A stretch of 64,000 bases of DNA from Halomonas sp. JB37 (GCF_002332255.1 NZ_NRGW01000001.1:1674001-1738000); one strand, 5' to 3'; positions 19,784 to 30,041 are shown, counted from the stretch's first letter. The notes: a model not told the origin generated them from the sequence alone. Translations and numbers: made by a program.

Positions 19784-19871
19784 CTTCCCACCTCCAAAAA
19801 ATTTCCAGAAGAAATTTTCGGCGTCGCGTAAGCGGCGGCCCGAAGGGCGGCTACCAGTGGTGGCTTGCCGC

Positions 19872-19900
19872 AAAAAAAATCAAGCGCCGAGGCGCTTGAT
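19872..19900 (-). terminator. Terminator between rplY and pth
   Basis: Minus-strand reading gives ATCAAGCGCC / GGCGCTTGAT, a perfect 10-base inverted repeat with a 2-base centre, followed by a run of eight T residues. It probably partially separates prs-rplY from pth-ychF transcription. Confidence 0.85.
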
Positions 19901-19967
19901 TTTAACATCATGTCAGCATCACGAGGGCCATGCAGGCATGGCCCCAATAGAGTGCTTAACAGGGTAC

Positions 19968-20612
19968 TTACTCGGCGCTGGAACCTGCTTCGCCTTCGCT
20001 TTCACCGGCTTCGTCTTCTTCTTCAGCACGCTCTTTTACTTTAGAGATGCTTAGTACGGCATTGTCGTGCTCTTCACCGTGAGACAGGTCAACAGAAGTG
20101 ACGCCGGCCGGCATGGTGAGGTCTGACAAGTGTAGCGTCGTACCCAGCTCAACCGCTGCGATGTCGACTTCGATGAAGTCAGGCAGATCTTTCGGCAAGC
20201 AGCTGATCGCAATGTCGTTGGACAGTACGTGGAGTTCGCCGCCTTGATCTTTGATACCGACACATTTCTCTTCGCCCGTGACGTGCAGCGGCACGTTCAT
20301 GGTGATTTCGTGAGTAGCATCAACGCGCAGGAAGTCAGCGTGGGTCAACAACGGCTTGAAAGGGTGGCGCTGCAGATCACGAACAACAACCTGCTCTTCT
20401 TTGCCGTCGATCATTAGCTTGATCACTGAAGAGAAGAAAGTCTCGTCTTCGATCGCTTTGTAGAAAGCTGTTTTTTCTACAGAGATAGACTGCGCGCCTT
20501 TCTCGCCACCGTATACAACGGCTGGCACTTGCTGGTTCGCACGACGCAGGCGGCGGCTCGCACCTTTCCCCAGGTCGTTACGAACGCTAGCTTTTAGGAT
20601 GAAATCAGACAT
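19968..20612 (-). CDS. rplY: 50S ribosomal protein L25/general stress protein Ctc
   Basis: Binds 5S rRNA in the large subunit. The 214-residue protein is the long form: an N-terminal L25 domain (about residues 5-93, with [22 protein letters not shown] and [16 protein letters not shown]) plus the C-terminal TL5/Ctc beta domain (about residues 100-185). The final 25 residues are an acidic Glu/Ser/Gly tail. It follows prs by about 96 bases, in which a GCCCC/GGGGC hairpin can form without a U run. Confidence 0.98.
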   Translation of the reverse strand: MSDFILKASVRNDLGKGASRRLRRANQQVPAVVYGGEKGAQSISVEKTAFYKAIEDETFFSSVIKLMIDGKEEQVVVRDLQRHPFKPLLTHADFLRVDATHEITMNVPLHVTGEEKCVGIKDQGGELHVLSNDIAISCLPKDLPDFIEVDIAAVELGTTLHLSDLTMPAGVTSVDLSHGEEHDNAVLSISKVKERAEEEDEAGESEGEAGSSAE

Positions 20613-20708
20613 GGAATTGCCTCTTAGTTTAAGTAAGGAAGGCGCTGCCGACCGCGACCAGATGACAGCGTTTCCGTGGCCCCAAAAGGGGGCTATATCG
20701 TCAGACGA

Positions 20709-21650
20709 TTAGTGGAACATCGCGCTGACGGATTCTTCGTTGCTGACGCGACGAATCGCTTCTGCGATCAGGCCGGCAACGCTCAACTGGCGAATTTTTC
20801 CGCTACGACGTGCAATGTCAGAAAGCGGGATAGTGTCGGTCACCACCACTTCATCCAGTACGGAGTTGGTAATGTTGTCGACCGCAGGGCCAGACAAAAT
20901 TGGATGAGTTGCATAAGCCACAACGCGCTTGGCGCCATGCGCTTTAAGCGCTTCACCGGCTTTGCATAGCGTGCCTGCGGTGTCGATCATATCGTCGACA
21001 ACGACGCAGGTGCGGCCTTCAATCTCACCAATGATATGCATCACCTGGGCTTGGTTAGCCTGAGGGCGACGCTTATCAATAATGGCAAGATCGGCATTTA
21101 GCTGTTTGGCGATGGCGCGAGCGCGAACAACGCCACCTACGTCTGGAGAAACAACGACTAAGTCACTGTAATTCTGACGCTCGATGTCATCGAGCAGGAT
21201 GGGTGAGCCATACACGTTGTCGACCGGTACGTCGAAGAAGCCTTGGATCTGGTCAGCGTGCAGGTCCATGGTCATCACGCGGTCAACGCCTGCTTTAACC
21301 ATCATGTCGGCAACGACTTTGGCAGAAATTGGCACGCGAGCGGAGCGTACGCGACGATCCTGGCGTGCATAGCCAAAGTAGGGGAGTACCGCAGTAATGC
21401 GGGCTGCTGAGGCGCGACGAAGAGCGTCGACCATCAGAATCAGCTCCATTAAATTATCGTTTGTCGGTGCACAGGTGGACTGCAGAATGAAAACGTCCTT
21501 GCCACGTACATTCTCATTGATCTCGACTGCGATTTCGCCGTCGCTAAATTGACCCACCGTGGCGTTACCCATCCGGCTGTCCAAGCTCTCGGCAATCTTT
21601 TGAGCGAGCTCGGGATTGGCGTTCCCAGTGAAAACCATCAATTTTGACAC
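20709..21650 (-). CDS. prs: Ribose-phosphate pyrophosphokinase (PRPP synthase)
   Basis: Makes PRPP from ribose 5-phosphate and ATP for nucleotide, His, Trp and NAD synthesis. It supplies the Trp pathway whose last two steps are encoded by trpBA in this window. The 313-residue protein has the N-terminal [14 protein letters not shown] start, the flexible-loop region [10 protein letters not shown], the Mg site [15 protein letters not shown] and the PRPP-binding loop [13 protein letters not shown]. Family length is 310-320 residues. Confidence 0.98.
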   Translation of the reverse strand: MSKLMVFTGNANPELAQKIAESLDSRMGNATVGQFSDGEIAVEINENVRGKDVFILQSTCAPTNDNLMELILMVDALRRASAARITAVLPYFGYARQDRRVRSARVPISAKVVADMMVKAGVDRVMTMDLHADQIQGFFDVPVDNVYGSPILLDDIERQNYSDLVVVSPDVGGVVRARAIAKQLNADLAIIDKRRPQANQAQVMHIIGEIEGRTCVVVDDMIDTAGTLCKAGEALKAHGAKRVVAYATHPILSGPAVDNITNSVLDEVVVTDTIPLSDIARRSGKIRQLSVAGLIAEAIRRVSNEESVSAMFH

Positions 21651-21708
21651 GCGCAGCCACCTTTGCAGTATTGGGGATCGGGGGAGAAAACGCTGACCAA
21701 CCCTAGGT

Positions 21709-21752
21709 TGGCTGGAGCACCAGGATTCAAACCTGGGAATGCTGATACCCCA
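21709..21752 (-). pseudogene. Truncated tRNA-Gln remnant lacking D and anticodon arms
   Basis: On the minus strand, TGGGGTATC is followed directly by GCATTCCC, a T-arm (CCAGG, TTTGAAT loop, CCTGG), TGCTCCA, G and CCA. The ends can pair as an acceptor stem (TGGGGTA / TGCTCCA, two wobbles), but only 44 bases are present instead of about 75: the D arm and the whole anticodon arm are gone. The T-loop has T where the invariant C56 should be. The 30 bases upstream do not supply the missing part. In Pseudomonas an intact tRNA-Gln occupies this exact ispE-prs interval. Confidence 0.75.
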
Positions 21753-21782
21753 ACAATAAACGATTGCGATGACCGGCCGCTT

Positions 21783-22655
21783 TCAGCGGCCCAGAGCTTT
21801 TGTGAAATAGCCCAAGTCATCATGTAGGGGGGAGGTGTTGAGTCCGTGCGCTACCCACGTAGGCCAGCGTTTAGCTGACAAATGAGCGATTGCCTGTGCG
21901 GCCTGTTGCGTCTGAAACGCAGCAAACAAACAGGCACCCGTGCCGGTTAGGCGACTAGGCGCATACTGTCCGAGCCAGTCGAGCGCTTCCGCAATCGGCG
22001 GATAACGCTTCTTTACGACGGCTTCACAGTCGTTGCGCCACTCCGGTGCTCCCCCCTGCAGTGCGCGCGCCATAGTAATGGGGCGGCTGTCACGTGTCAA
22101 TTGCGGGTCTTGGAAGACGCTGGGAGTAGAGACGCTAATGCCCGGATGAATAATCACGAACCACGGAGCATCAAGCGTGACCGGAGTAAGTTGTTCACCA
22201 ACGCCTTCTGCCCAAGCGGTGTGCCCATGCACAAAAACCGGTACGTCGGCTCCCAGCTGCAGTCCGAGCTCGGCTAACGCGTTAAGAGACAAGCCTAATT
22301 GCCAAATATGATTGAGCCCCACCAAAACAGTCGCTGCGTTGGAGCTGCCGCCGCCCAGCCCACCGCCCATCGGCAGGCGTTTTTCAACGTCTAGAGTAAT
22401 ACCCAGATGCGAGCCGCTATATTGCTGCAGTAGTCGCGCGGCGCGCACGATCAAGTTGTCATCGTGATCAACGCCGCTAACCTCACTGGTGAGGTGGATT
22501 TCACCATCATGCCGAGGCGTAAAGGTAATATGGTCGCAGAGGTCAATAATCTGGAATAGCGTTTGCAAGCTGTGATAGCCGTCTTCACGACGGCCCACAA
22601 TATGCAGCATTCGATTAAGCTTTGCCGGTGCTGGTAGCGTTAGTGATGCGATCAT
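21783..22655 (-). CDS. ispE: 4-diphosphocytidyl-2-C-methyl-D-erythritol kinase
   Basis: GHMP kinase for the fourth step of the MEP isoprenoid pathway. The 290-residue protein opens LPAPAKLNRMLHIVGRREDGYH with the conserved Lys and Asn, and has the ATP loop PMGGGLGGGSSNAATVL and catalytic Asp region LGADVPVFVHG. The C-terminal GHMP motif reads LTGTGACLFAAF; other IspE proteins usually have SGTGA or SGSGA, a mild variation. It lies 24 bases downstream of lolB. Confidence 0.97.
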   Translation of the reverse strand: MIASLTLPAPAKLNRMLHIVGRREDGYHSLQTLFQIIDLCDHITFTPRHDGEIHLTSEVSGVDHDDNLIVRAARLLQQYSGSHLGITLDVEKRLPMGGGLGGGSSNAATVLVGLNHIWQLGLSLNALAELGLQLGADVPVFVHGHTAWAEGVGEQLTPVTLDAPWFVIIHPGISVSTPSVFQDPQLTRDSRPITMARALQGGAPEWRNDCEAVVKKRYPPIAEALDWLGQYAPSRLTGTGACLFAAFQTQQAAQAIAHLSAKRWPTWVAHGLNTSPLHDDLGYFTKALGR

Positions 22656-22679
22656 TTAGGCTCTTTTGCATGCGCTTAA

Positions 22680-23327
22680 TTACTCGCCGCTGGCTTGCCA
22701 TTGATTCACCACTAGGGTGATGCGAACGTCGTCATAGTGCATGACTAGCCGGCGAGGCAGCCATAGTTCATCGACTCTTTCCCAGTCACGGTAATCGATT
22801 TCCCAGCCGTCTTGAGTCAGATGGCTTGGAAAGCCGAGTTCGTCGGTTTCGATTTGATAACTGCCATGTTCACCGGGTAGGCCGCGCACCCAGTCGGGCA
22901 TGGCGCTGACCGGTAGTGCCCAGCCAAGCTGCTCTTCCATGAGCGCTTCGGGCGTTTCAGCTTCAAAACGTCCGTCGCTGTTGGAGAGTGAAAAACGTCC
23001 TTCACGGCCTTCAAGCACGTTGCGTCCGCCGCCAAAAGGGCCGCTGATCAGCATGCGGAAATAGTGAGGGTGCTGGTTCCAGTCAAGGTTGGCGCTTATG
23101 TTTTCTTCCGGTGTGCGCAGGCCTGCCTTGCCTACCAGTGTCCAAGTATCAAACGCTTCAACGTCGGCCTGTTGGCGCTCCCACTGGCCGGATTGGCGGC
23201 CACTTTCATCGATGGGGCCTTGGGATGCACAGCCAGCGAGTAACAGCAGTGCCATGCCCGTCAGCCAGAGGCGTGAAGAAGGAAGAGAAAGCGGGAGGCG
23301 GGATGAAAGGGACGTCATTGTCAGCAT
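22680..23327 (-). CDS. lolB: Outer-membrane lipoprotein LolB
   Basis: LolB accepts lipoproteins from LolA and inserts them in the inner leaflet of the outer membrane. A lipoprotein signal peptide ends at the lipobox LLLAGC, and the mature domain (WTLVGKAGLRTPEENISANLDW, then FRMLISGPFGGGRNVLEG) is LolB-like. The start at 23327 has GGAG seven bases upstream and gives a normal signal peptide within 215 residues; starting further upstream at 23405 would add 26 residues before it. Confidence 0.95.
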   Translation of the reverse strand: MLTMTSLSSRLPLSLPSSRLWLTGMALLLLAGCASQGPIDESGRQSGQWERQQADVEAFDTWTLVGKAGLRTPEENISANLDWNQHPHYFRMLISGPFGGGRNVLEGREGRFSLSNSDGRFEAETPEALMEEQLGWALPVSAMPDWVRGLPGEHGSYQIETDELGFPSHLTQDGWEIDYRDWERVDELWLPRRLVMHYDDVRITLVVNQWQASGE

Positions 23328-23455
23328 AAACAGGCTCCATGTTAAATAAGGGTAAGTGCAAGATGAATATTTTAGCGTAAGGAGTAGGGTACCATTATTG
23401 ATCAATACCCTTCTCAGTCAGCACGTGGTTTTTAACGTGCCATTGATGATTTTTG

Positions 23456-25249
23456 TTAGGGCGTTAGCTCCGGGTGACGCTGCAGTAGCTCGTCAATTAG
23501 CGGATGCCGGTCGGTTCTCTGCATGACTTGCTGGAGAACTCGGCGCGCTTCTTCATCACGCCCTAGCGCCTGGAGTACTTCTGCTAAATGCGCCCCAACC
23601 TCTTGGTCCGGCAGTTGCGCGTAGGCGCTTTCTAACCAAGATAATGCTTCTTCTAAATTGCCAAGGCGGTAGTAGGCCCAGCCCATGCTGTCGAGTACGG
23701 CAGGATTGCTGGGCTCTGCCTCATAGGCTCGTTCAATAAACTCAAAGGCCTCTTCCAGGCGGTCAGGCAGATTTAACTCAATCAGGGTGTAGCCCAGTGC
23801 ATTAAGCGCTTCGGCATTGTTTGGGTCAGTGACCAGCACTTGGCGTAAGTCGCTTTCCATGCCGGCAATGTCGCCCGTTCCCCAGCGGCGCATTGCTCGC
23901 ATATAAAGTAGCGCTTCGTCGTCAGGCGTGCGTGTTATTTCTCGATCTAGCAGCGCTGCAGCATCTTCTCGCTGATTCGCTTCATCCAGCAGCTGCACTT
24001 CGAGCATTGCCAGCTCAGTGAAATAACGCTCCGAGCGCATTCGTTCAATGCGTAGAAAGGCGCGGGCATCAAGCAGGCGGTCTTCTTCAAGCAGCATTTG
24101 GGCCGCTGTCGCACGCGCGGGCATAAATTCATCGCCCTCGCTGACTTGACGGTAATACAACAGGGCGTTGTCGATATCGCCCTGCGCCTGGGTGATGGCG
24201 CCCAGCAGGTAATACGCTAAGTTGGGTACGTCGGGTTGGCCGATCAGCGGCTGGAGTAAGCGTTGGGCGGGGGCGGGGTGGCCCTCTTCAAAATAAAGCT
24301 GGGCGAGGGCTAAACGCAGCTCTTGATTGCCGCCATGGCTTTCTAGCAGCGCATCCGTTTGAACTTCGGCAGCGCTGATATTGCTAAGCCGAATTTCCGC
24401 CTGCGCTAATAGCAAAATAAAGCGGACATCGTCAGGGGCCAAGCTAAGGCCCTGCTCGGCAGCTTGCTGAGCCGCTTTAAGATTACCTGTCTCAAAGGCT
24501 AGCCGCGCTTTCGCGAGCCATAGCGCGGCGGACTCAGGTTCGAGTGCTTCTACTTGGTCAAGCCGCTGCTGAGCGCTGGCGGTGTCGCCAAGCGCCGCTT
24601 CAATCAATGCGGTCGCCAGCACTACATCGCTGTGATGCTCTAATTGCGCGGCATTGGGTTGGGCTAGGTGGTCGCGCAACTGCTGGGCGATTAACGTTAA
24701 TGGCGCATTTTCAGCGACGGCAATCTCTGCAAAGGCGGTTAAATCGCCGTGGCCGCCTGCTTCAGCAATTGAAAGACGCTGGGCTAGGCTATCGAGCCAA
24801 TCACCGCGCTGCAGTGAAAAAGCCGCCAGTAGGCGATTAGGTGTTTCTGCTTGAGGCGCCAGCTCGCGCCAGCGCAGTGCCGAGGCTTCTATTAAAGAGG
24901 TTTCATTGCCAAAGCGGGCGGCGAACGTCGCCCGCTCAGCGAGCGCAGGCTCTTGGTAGCGCTGCGCGGCATCCAGATAACCTTGGCTGGCGTAGCGGTA
25001 GTCGCCTCGCTGGCCAGCAAGCTCTGCACCTAGCAGTGCACTGAGCCCTGCCGCATCGAGCCCGCGCGTGATCGGCGGAGCGGTACGCATTGGATCGTCT
25101 GTCCACGGGCCTAGCGGTCCATCCTGCGAGCTGGGTGCCGATTGGCAGGCGCTTAGCAGCAGCGCAGCAGCGGTCATGGATAATAGGGTCGAACCCCTTA
25201 AAATAGAGCCCATCGATGTGGTGCCCAGTAATGTAGAGCGAAGTCGCAT
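23456..25249 (-). CDS. TPR-repeat lipoprotein (PA4667-like)
   Basis: A 597-residue predicted lipoprotein with a signal peptide and lipobox LLLSAC at about residue 34. It is otherwise almost all tetratricopeptide-type helical repeats, the clearest near the C-terminus (LNALGYTLIELNLPDRLEEA, then VLDSMGWAYYRLGNLEEALS). TPR proteins scaffold protein complexes; the partner here is unknown. The position upstream of lolB and divergent from hemA matches the TPR protein PA4667 of Pseudomonas aeruginosa. Confidence 0.9.
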   Translation of the reverse strand: MRLRSTLLGTTSMGSILRGSTLLSMTAAALLLSACQSAPSSQDGPLGPWTDDPMRTAPPITRGLDAAGLSALLGAELAGQRGDYRYASQGYLDAAQRYQEPALAERATFAARFGNETSLIEASALRWRELAPQAETPNRLLAAFSLQRGDWLDSLAQRLSIAEAGGHGDLTAFAEIAVAENAPLTLIAQQLRDHLAQPNAAQLEHHSDVVLATALIEAALGDTASAQQRLDQVEALEPESAALWLAKARLAFETGNLKAAQQAAEQGLSLAPDDVRFILLLAQAEIRLSNISAAEVQTDALLESHGGNQELRLALAQLYFEEGHPAPAQRLLQPLIGQPDVPNLAYYLLGAITQAQGDIDNALLYYRQVSEGDEFMPARATAAQMLLEEDRLLDARAFLRIERMRSERYFTELAMLEVQLLDEANQREDAAALLDREITRTPDDEALLYMRAMRRWGTGDIAGMESDLRQVLVTDPNNAEALNALGYTLIELNLPDRLEEAFEFIERAYEAEPSNPAVLDSMGWAYYRLGNLEEALSWLESAYAQLPDQEVGAHLAEVLQALGRDEEARRVLQQVMQRTDRHPLIDELLQRHPELTP

Positions 25250-25507
25250 GCGTCTCTCAATTAAGTGGCCGAATGCTCAGCATAGCGGCTTGCCTGCCTG
25301 CGGCAAAGTGGTGTGAGCCAGATGATAGCCTGCTGTGATAGAATGTTCCTCCTTGAAAAAGTGATTAGCCATCTTTATGCATACTGAATGTGCCTCACTT
25401 AGACCATAGCTAAGACTTGTTTTAGCAAGCCCCAATTGACGTTACAGCTGCCTGCTTAGATCAGCGGCTGACGAAAAGTCCGACACACTAGCGAAGACGC
25501 ATAACGC

Positions 25508-26815
25508 ATGACGCTTCTTGCCCTGGGAATAAATCATCGTACCGCCACCGTGGCCGTGCGTGAGCAGGTCGCTTTTACGCCAACGCAGCTTGATGCCGCG
25601 CTGGCCGAATTGCGTGGCCTGCCGCAAATTAGTGAAGCGGTCGTGCTATCCACCTGTAATCGCACGGAGCTTTACTGTGTCACGGATGCGGCTGGTGAAC
25701 AGGCAGTATTGAATTGGCTTGGGCGCTTTCATAATCTTCGCGTCGATGAGCTGACTCGCTGTGCCTATCATTATTTAGACAACGATGCGGCGCGCCATTT
25801 GATGCGCGTAGCCGTTGGCCTGGACTCTATGGTGCTGGGCGAGCCGCAGATCCTGGGGCAGTTAAAAGATGCCTATCAGCAGTCACGTCAGTCCAAAGGT
25901 TTGGGCGGCGAGCTTGAGCGACTCTTCCAGCATACTTTTGCCGTCGCTAAACAGGTACGCACCGAGACCGGTATTGGCAAAAACCCTGTTTCAGTGGCGT
26001 ATGCCGCTGTCAGCATGGCCAGCCGTATTTTTGATGATTTCAGCCGTTCGCGGGCACTATTGATTGGCGCCGGTGAAACCATCGAGCTAGTGGCTCGGCA
26101 TTTAAATGAGGCGGGCGTTCGTCAGCTGACCGTTGCGAATCGTACTCGTGAGCGCGCCGAGCGTTTGGCAGGGCCCTTGGGTGCGTCGGCGATTACCCTT
26201 CAAGAAATTCCTGAAGCGCTTGAACATGCCGATATCGTGATCTCCTCTACCGCATCGCCGCTACCTATTCTGGGCAAAGGTATGGTGGAGCGGGCGCTTA
26301 AAAAGCGTCGCCACCGGCCGATTTTTATGGTGGACATTGCTGTACCTAGGGATATCGAACCCGAAGTCGGCGAGCTGGCGGATGTATTTCTCTACACCGT
26401 TGATGACTTGGAAGAAGTGATCCAAGAGAATCGTCGTCATCGCCAGGTAGCCGCAGACCAAGCCGAATCATTAATTGAGCACGGCGTCGGGAGTTGGCAG
26501 CACGAGCGGCGTATTCGTAACGGCGGTGAGTTGATCCGCGACTATCGCCAGCAGGGGGAGGCGCTGCGTGATCTTACCCGCGACCAGGCCTTAGCGCGGC
26601 TGGCAAGTGGTGAAGACCCCGCTAAAGTCATTGAGCGCTTAGCGCACCAATTGACCAACCGCCTGCTTCATCAGCCGACACAGGCAATACGCGATGCTGC
26701 GTCTGAAGAGCGCCACGAGCTGCTGAATGCGGCGACGCGCCTACTTTTGCCCGCCAAACCTGCCTTTGAAACCACGCCTGTGCCTAACCGTCAGAAGGAT
26801 GATACGCCCGCATGA
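25508..26815 (+). CDS. hemA: Glutamyl-tRNA reductase
   Basis: First enzyme of C5 heme synthesis, reducing Glu-tRNA(Glu) to glutamate-1-semialdehyde with NADPH. The 435-residue protein shows [19 protein letters not shown], the catalytic cysteine in [13 protein letters not shown], the [16 protein letters not shown] signature, a Rossmann segment [17 protein letters not shown] and the C-terminal dimerisation helices. The ATG overlap with prfA (26812-26815) indicates translational coupling. It shares a 258-base intergenic region with the divergent TPR lipoprotein gene. Confidence 0.98.
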   Translation: MTLLALGINHRTATVAVREQVAFTPTQLDAALAELRGLPQISEAVVLSTCNRTELYCVTDAAGEQAVLNWLGRFHNLRVDELTRCAYHYLDNDAARHLMRVAVGLDSMVLGEPQILGQLKDAYQQSRQSKGLGGELERLFQHTFAVAKQVRTETGIGKNPVSVAYAAVSMASRIFDDFSRSRALLIGAGETIELVARHLNEAGVRQLTVANRTRERAERLAGPLGASAITLQEIPEALEHADIVISSTASPLPILGKGMVERALKKRRHRPIFMVDIAVPRDIEPEVGELADVFLYTVDDLEEVIQENRRHRQVAADQAESLIEHGVGSWQHERRIRNGGELIRDYRQQGEALRDLTRDQALARLASGEDPAKVIERLAHQLTNRLLHQPTQAIRDAASEERHELLNAATRLLLPAKPAFETTPVPNRQKDDTPA

Positions 26816-27900
26816 AAGAGACTTTGCGCCAACGCTTAGACAGCTTTACGGAACGCTTTGAAGAGCTGGCGATGCTGCTGTCTGATCCAGAAGTGATCAA
26901 TAACCAGCAGCGTTTTCGCGACTACTCGCGTGAGTATTCCGAGCTTGAAGAGCTGGTAGCTGCCTGGCAGCAGTATCGTGACGTTGAAGCCAATATGCAG
27001 GATGCCGAGCAGCTTAGCGGCGATAGTGATGCGGATATGCGTGAATTGGCCGAGATGGAGCTAAGCGAAGGGCGCGATCGGCTAGCTGAGCTGGACATTG
27101 AGTTAAAGCGTTTACTTGTGCCTAAAGATCCTGATGATGGGCGTGGGGTGTTTCTGGAAGTACGCGCGGGGACCGGCGGCGATGAGGCGGCGATTTTTGC
27201 CGGCGACCTATTTCGCATGTACTCACGCTATGCCGAAAAGCGCGGTTGGCGAGTGGAAGTGGTCAGCGCCAGTCACGGCGAGCAGGGTGGTTACAAAGAG
27301 ATTATCTCCCGTGTTAAAGGCGATGGCGTATACGCACAGCTGAAGTTTGAATCCGGTGCTCACCGGGTGCAGCGCGTACCCGCAACCGAATCACAGGGGC
27401 GTATTCATACCTCTGCCTGCACGGTCGCGGTGATGCCAGAAGTCGATGAGGTCGGTGATATCACGATTAATCCCGCCGACCTGAGAGTGGATACCTACCG
27501 CTCCAGTGGCGCCGGTGGTCAGCACGTTAACACCACCGACTCAGCAATCCGCATTACCCATTTACCTACCGGCGTCGTGGTGGAGTGTCAGGAAGAACGT
27601 AGCCAACATAAAAACCGCGCCAAAGCGATGTCGCTGCTGGCGGCGAAATTGAAGCGCAATGCCGTCGATGCTCAGCATCAAACGCAGTCGGATGCGCGGC
27701 GTTCGCTGGTAGGCTCTGGGGATCGCAGTGAGCGGATCCGCACCTATAATTTTCCGCAAGGGCGGATTACCGATCACCGGATTAATTTGACGCTTTATAA
27801 GCTCAACGAAGTGGTGAGCGGCGAACAGCTTGACGATGTCATCAGCCCGCTGATTCATGAGTATCAGGCGGAACAGCTTTCTGCTCTTCAGGACGCCTAA
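26812..27900 (+). CDS. prfA: Peptide chain release factor 1
   Basis: RF1 terminates translation at UAA and UAG. The 362-residue protein has the stop-codon-reading region with the conserved R-V-P-A-T-E segment ([20 protein letters not shown]1 tripeptide PAT) and the catalytic GGQ in [15 protein letters not shown]. It starts within the hemA stop codon (ATGA) and its TAA overlaps the prmC start (TAATG), so prmC, which methylates the GGQ glutamine, is coupled to it. Confidence 0.99.
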   Translation: MKETLRQRLDSFTERFEELAMLLSDPEVINNQQRFRDYSREYSELEELVAAWQQYRDVEANMQDAEQLSGDSDADMRELAEMELSEGRDRLAELDIELKRLLVPKDPDDGRGVFLEVRAGTGGDEAAIFAGDLFRMYSRYAEKRGWRVEVVSASHGEQGGYKEIISRVKGDGVYAQLKFESGAHRVQRVPATESQGRIHTSACTVAVMPEVDEVGDITINPADLRVDTYRSSGAGGQHVNTTDSAIRITHLPTGVVVECQEERSQHKNRAKAMSLLAAKLKRNAVDAQHQTQSDARRSLVGSGDRSERIRTYNFPQGRITDHRINLTLYKLNEVVSGEQLDDVISPLIHEYQAEQLSALQDA

Positions 27901-28751
27901 TGCTGTTTGATGCGCTGCTTAAACAGGCCGCTCTGCGCTTGCAGGCGGCGGGCTCGCTTTCACCGCGCGTCGATGCAGACGTGCTGTTAAGCCACGTTAC
28001 AGGGCGTGATCGAACCTGGCTTTATACCTGGGGCGACCAGCGCTGCCCGGCTTGGGAGCATGCGCGTTTTGATGCCCTCGTGGCGGCACGCGCCCAAGGG
28101 ACGCCTGTTGCTTACTTAATTGGCGAACGCGAGTTCTGGGGGCTGCGTTTAGCCACCTCGCCCGATACGTTAATTCCCCGGCCCGATACGGAAACCCTAG
28201 TAGCGCAGGCGCTTAGCCGAGCGACAGCATCGGCAGGCCGCCTGCTTGATCTTGGTACAGGCACTGGCGCTATCGCGTTAGCGTTTGCCAGTGAGCGGCC
28301 AAGTTGGGAAGTGCTCGGCATGGATGTGCGCGTCGAAGCGGTGGCATTGGCCGTCCGTAATGCACAGTCGCTTGCGATTACCAATGCCGCGTTTTGCCAA
28401 AGCGACTGGTTTAGTGCTTTAAGTACCGATGAGAAGAGCGTGGCGTCGTTCGATATGATCGTGAGTAACCCTCCTTATATTGCTGCCGATGATCCACATT
28501 TAGCGCAGGGCGATGTACGCTTTGAACCTCGCTCTGCACTAGTGGCGAAGGCCGATGGCATGGCCGATTTGCTGCATCTGGTAAATGCCGCTCAGCGCTA
28601 TTTGGCGCCGTCCGGCTGGTTACTGCTTGAGCATGGCTACACCCAGGCGGATAAAGTACGCATGGCGCTCAGCAGCGCGGGCTATCAAAACGTTGAAAGT
28701 GTTTGTGACCTAGGCGGACATGAACGCGTTACTCTTGGGCGCTTAAAATAA
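27900..28751 (+). CDS. prmC: Release factor glutamine methyltransferase
   Basis: SAM-dependent N5-glutamine methyltransferase that modifies the GGQ motif of RF1 and RF2. The 283-residue protein has an N-terminal helical domain, the SAM motif LLDLGTGTGAIALAFA and the glutamine-binding NPPY motif (VSNPPYIAADD). Translation is coupled to prfA by a one-base overlap. Confidence 0.98.
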   Translation: MLFDALLKQAALRLQAAGSLSPRVDADVLLSHVTGRDRTWLYTWGDQRCPAWEHARFDALVAARAQGTPVAYLIGEREFWGLRLATSPDTLIPRPDTETLVAQALSRATASAGRLLDLGTGTGAIALAFASERPSWEVLGMDVRVEAVALAVRNAQSLAITNAAFCQSDWFSALSTDEKSVASFDMIVSNPPYIAADDPHLAQGDVRFEPRSALVAKADGMADLLHLVNAAQRYLAPSGWLLLEHGYTQADKVRMALSSAGYQNVESVCDLGGHERVTLGRLK

Positions 28752-28768
28752 CGGCCTGATTATTAGCA

Positions 28769-29281
28769 ATGGATTCTGGCATGAAACCTAAAAATAGAAC
28801 GCTGGACCGTATCGATCTTAAAATTTTGCGCTCCCTGCAAGAGAATGCGCGCATTTCCTACGTTGATTTAGCCTCAGAGGTTGGGTTGTCCACAACGCCT
28901 TGTCTTGAACGCGTTAAGCGACTGGAGAAGGCCGGCATTATTCGTGGCTACCAAGCGATTCTTGATCCACGAGCCTTAAAGGCCAATTTATTAGTCTTTG
29001 TTGAGATCAGCTTAGAGACACAGTCGCCTGCCGTTTTTGATGAGTTTCGTCGCGCGGTCGAAAAACTCCCCCAGATCCAAGAGTGTCATCTTGTCTCAGG
29101 CCAGTTCGACTACATCTTAAAGTGCCGTATCCCCGAAATGGCCGCCTATCGGCAGCTATTGGGAGATGTCGTGTTAACGCTACCGGGTGTAAAAGAATCC
29201 AAAAGCTACGTGGTGATGGAAGAGGTAAAAGAAAGCTTTAATTTACACGTTCCCGCCTATGAGGAATTTGAGGATAAGTAA
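28769..29281 (+). CDS. lrp: Leucine-responsive regulator Lrp
   Basis: A 170-residue Lrp/AsnC regulator that is very close to E. coli Lrp by eye, including STTPCLERVKRLEKAGIIRG, the segment IQECHLVSGQFDYILK and the end YVVMEEVKES. Residues 1-65 form the helix-turn-helix and residues 75-160 the RAM effector domain that binds leucine or other amino acids. It sits between prmC and moeB, which I recall as adjacent in Pseudomonas. No good Shine-Dalgarno is seen for the ATG at 28769; the in-frame ATG at 28781 is an alternative. Confidence 0.93.
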   Translation: MDSGMKPKNRTLDRIDLKILRSLQENARISYVDLASEVGLSTTPCLERVKRLEKAGIIRGYQAILDPRALKANLLVFVEISLETQSPAVFDEFRRAVEKLPQIQECHLVSGQFDYILKCRIPEMAAYRQLLGDVVLTLPGVKESKSYVVMEEVKESFNLHVPAYEEFEDK

Positions 29282-29285
29282 GCCC

Positions 29286-30041
29286 ATGATGGATGACCAG
29301 GCGCTGCTGCGCTATAGCCGCCAGATCATGCTGCCCGAGGTTGATATAGAGGGCCAAGAACGCCTGCAGTCGGCCCACGCGCTGATTGTTGGCGCAGGCG
29401 GCCTTGGCTCACCGGTTGCGCTCTATTTGGCGGCTGCGGGCGTGGGGAGCATCACCATTGCCGATGCTGATCACGTTGAGCTTTCCAATCTTCAACGCCA
29501 AATCGCTCACCAGCAGGCTAGCATCGGTGGCAATAAAGCGCGCTCAGCTCAAGCCAGCATGCAGGCGCTTAATCCGCACTGTCGCGTTATCGCGTTAGAT
29601 CAGCATATAGCAGGTGGCGCACTTGAACGCTTAGTCGCGTCTGTGGATGTCGTGCTGGACTGCACCGATCGTTTCTCAAGCCGCTATGCAATCAATGCAG
29701 CATCACAAATGACCGGTGTGCCGTTGGTTTCTGGCGCCGCCATACGATTTTCTGGGCAACTGGCGGTATTTGACCCCCGCCGAGCTGATTGCCCCTGCTA
29801 CGCCTGCCTTTATCCGCCGGATGATAGCGGCGACGAAGCGCTCAGTTGCTCAGAAAGCGGCGTCATGGCGCCTCTTGTCGGCTTAATTGGCTGCTTTCAA
29901 GCGGTGGAAGCTTTCAAACTACTCAGCGGCGCCGGCACAGCCCATCAAGGGCTATCCACGTTTGATGGTTTGAGCGGCCAATGGCGCCATTTTCAGGTTC
30001 CAAGAGACCCTGCTTGCCCGGTATGTGCATCGCTTCGATAA
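29286..30041 (+). CDS. moeB: Molybdopterin-synthase adenylyltransferase
   Basis: E1-like enzyme that adenylates the C-terminus of MoaD (or ThiS) for sulfur transfer in molybdopterin synthesis. The 251-residue protein opens LLRYSRQIMLPEVDIEGQERL and has the nucleotide-binding loop VGAGGLGSPVALYLAAAGVG, the ADADHVELSNLQRQ segment and two CxxC zinc pairs (CPCYAC, CPVCAS). The start is set four bases after the lrp stop codon; the two ATGs at 29286 and 29289 are adjacent. MoeB and ThiF are hard to separate, but length and synteny favour MoeB. Confidence 0.93.
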   Translation: MMDDQALLRYSRQIMLPEVDIEGQERLQSAHALIVGAGGLGSPVALYLAAAGVGSITIADADHVELSNLQRQIAHQQASIGGNKARSAQASMQALNPHCRVIALDQHIAGGALERLVASVDVVLDCTDRFSSRYAINAASQMTGVPLVSGAAIRFSGQLAVFDPRRADCPCYACLYPPDDSGDEALSCSESGVMAPLVGLIGCFQAVEAFKLLSGAGTAHQGLSTFDGLSGQWRHFQVPRDPACPVCASLR

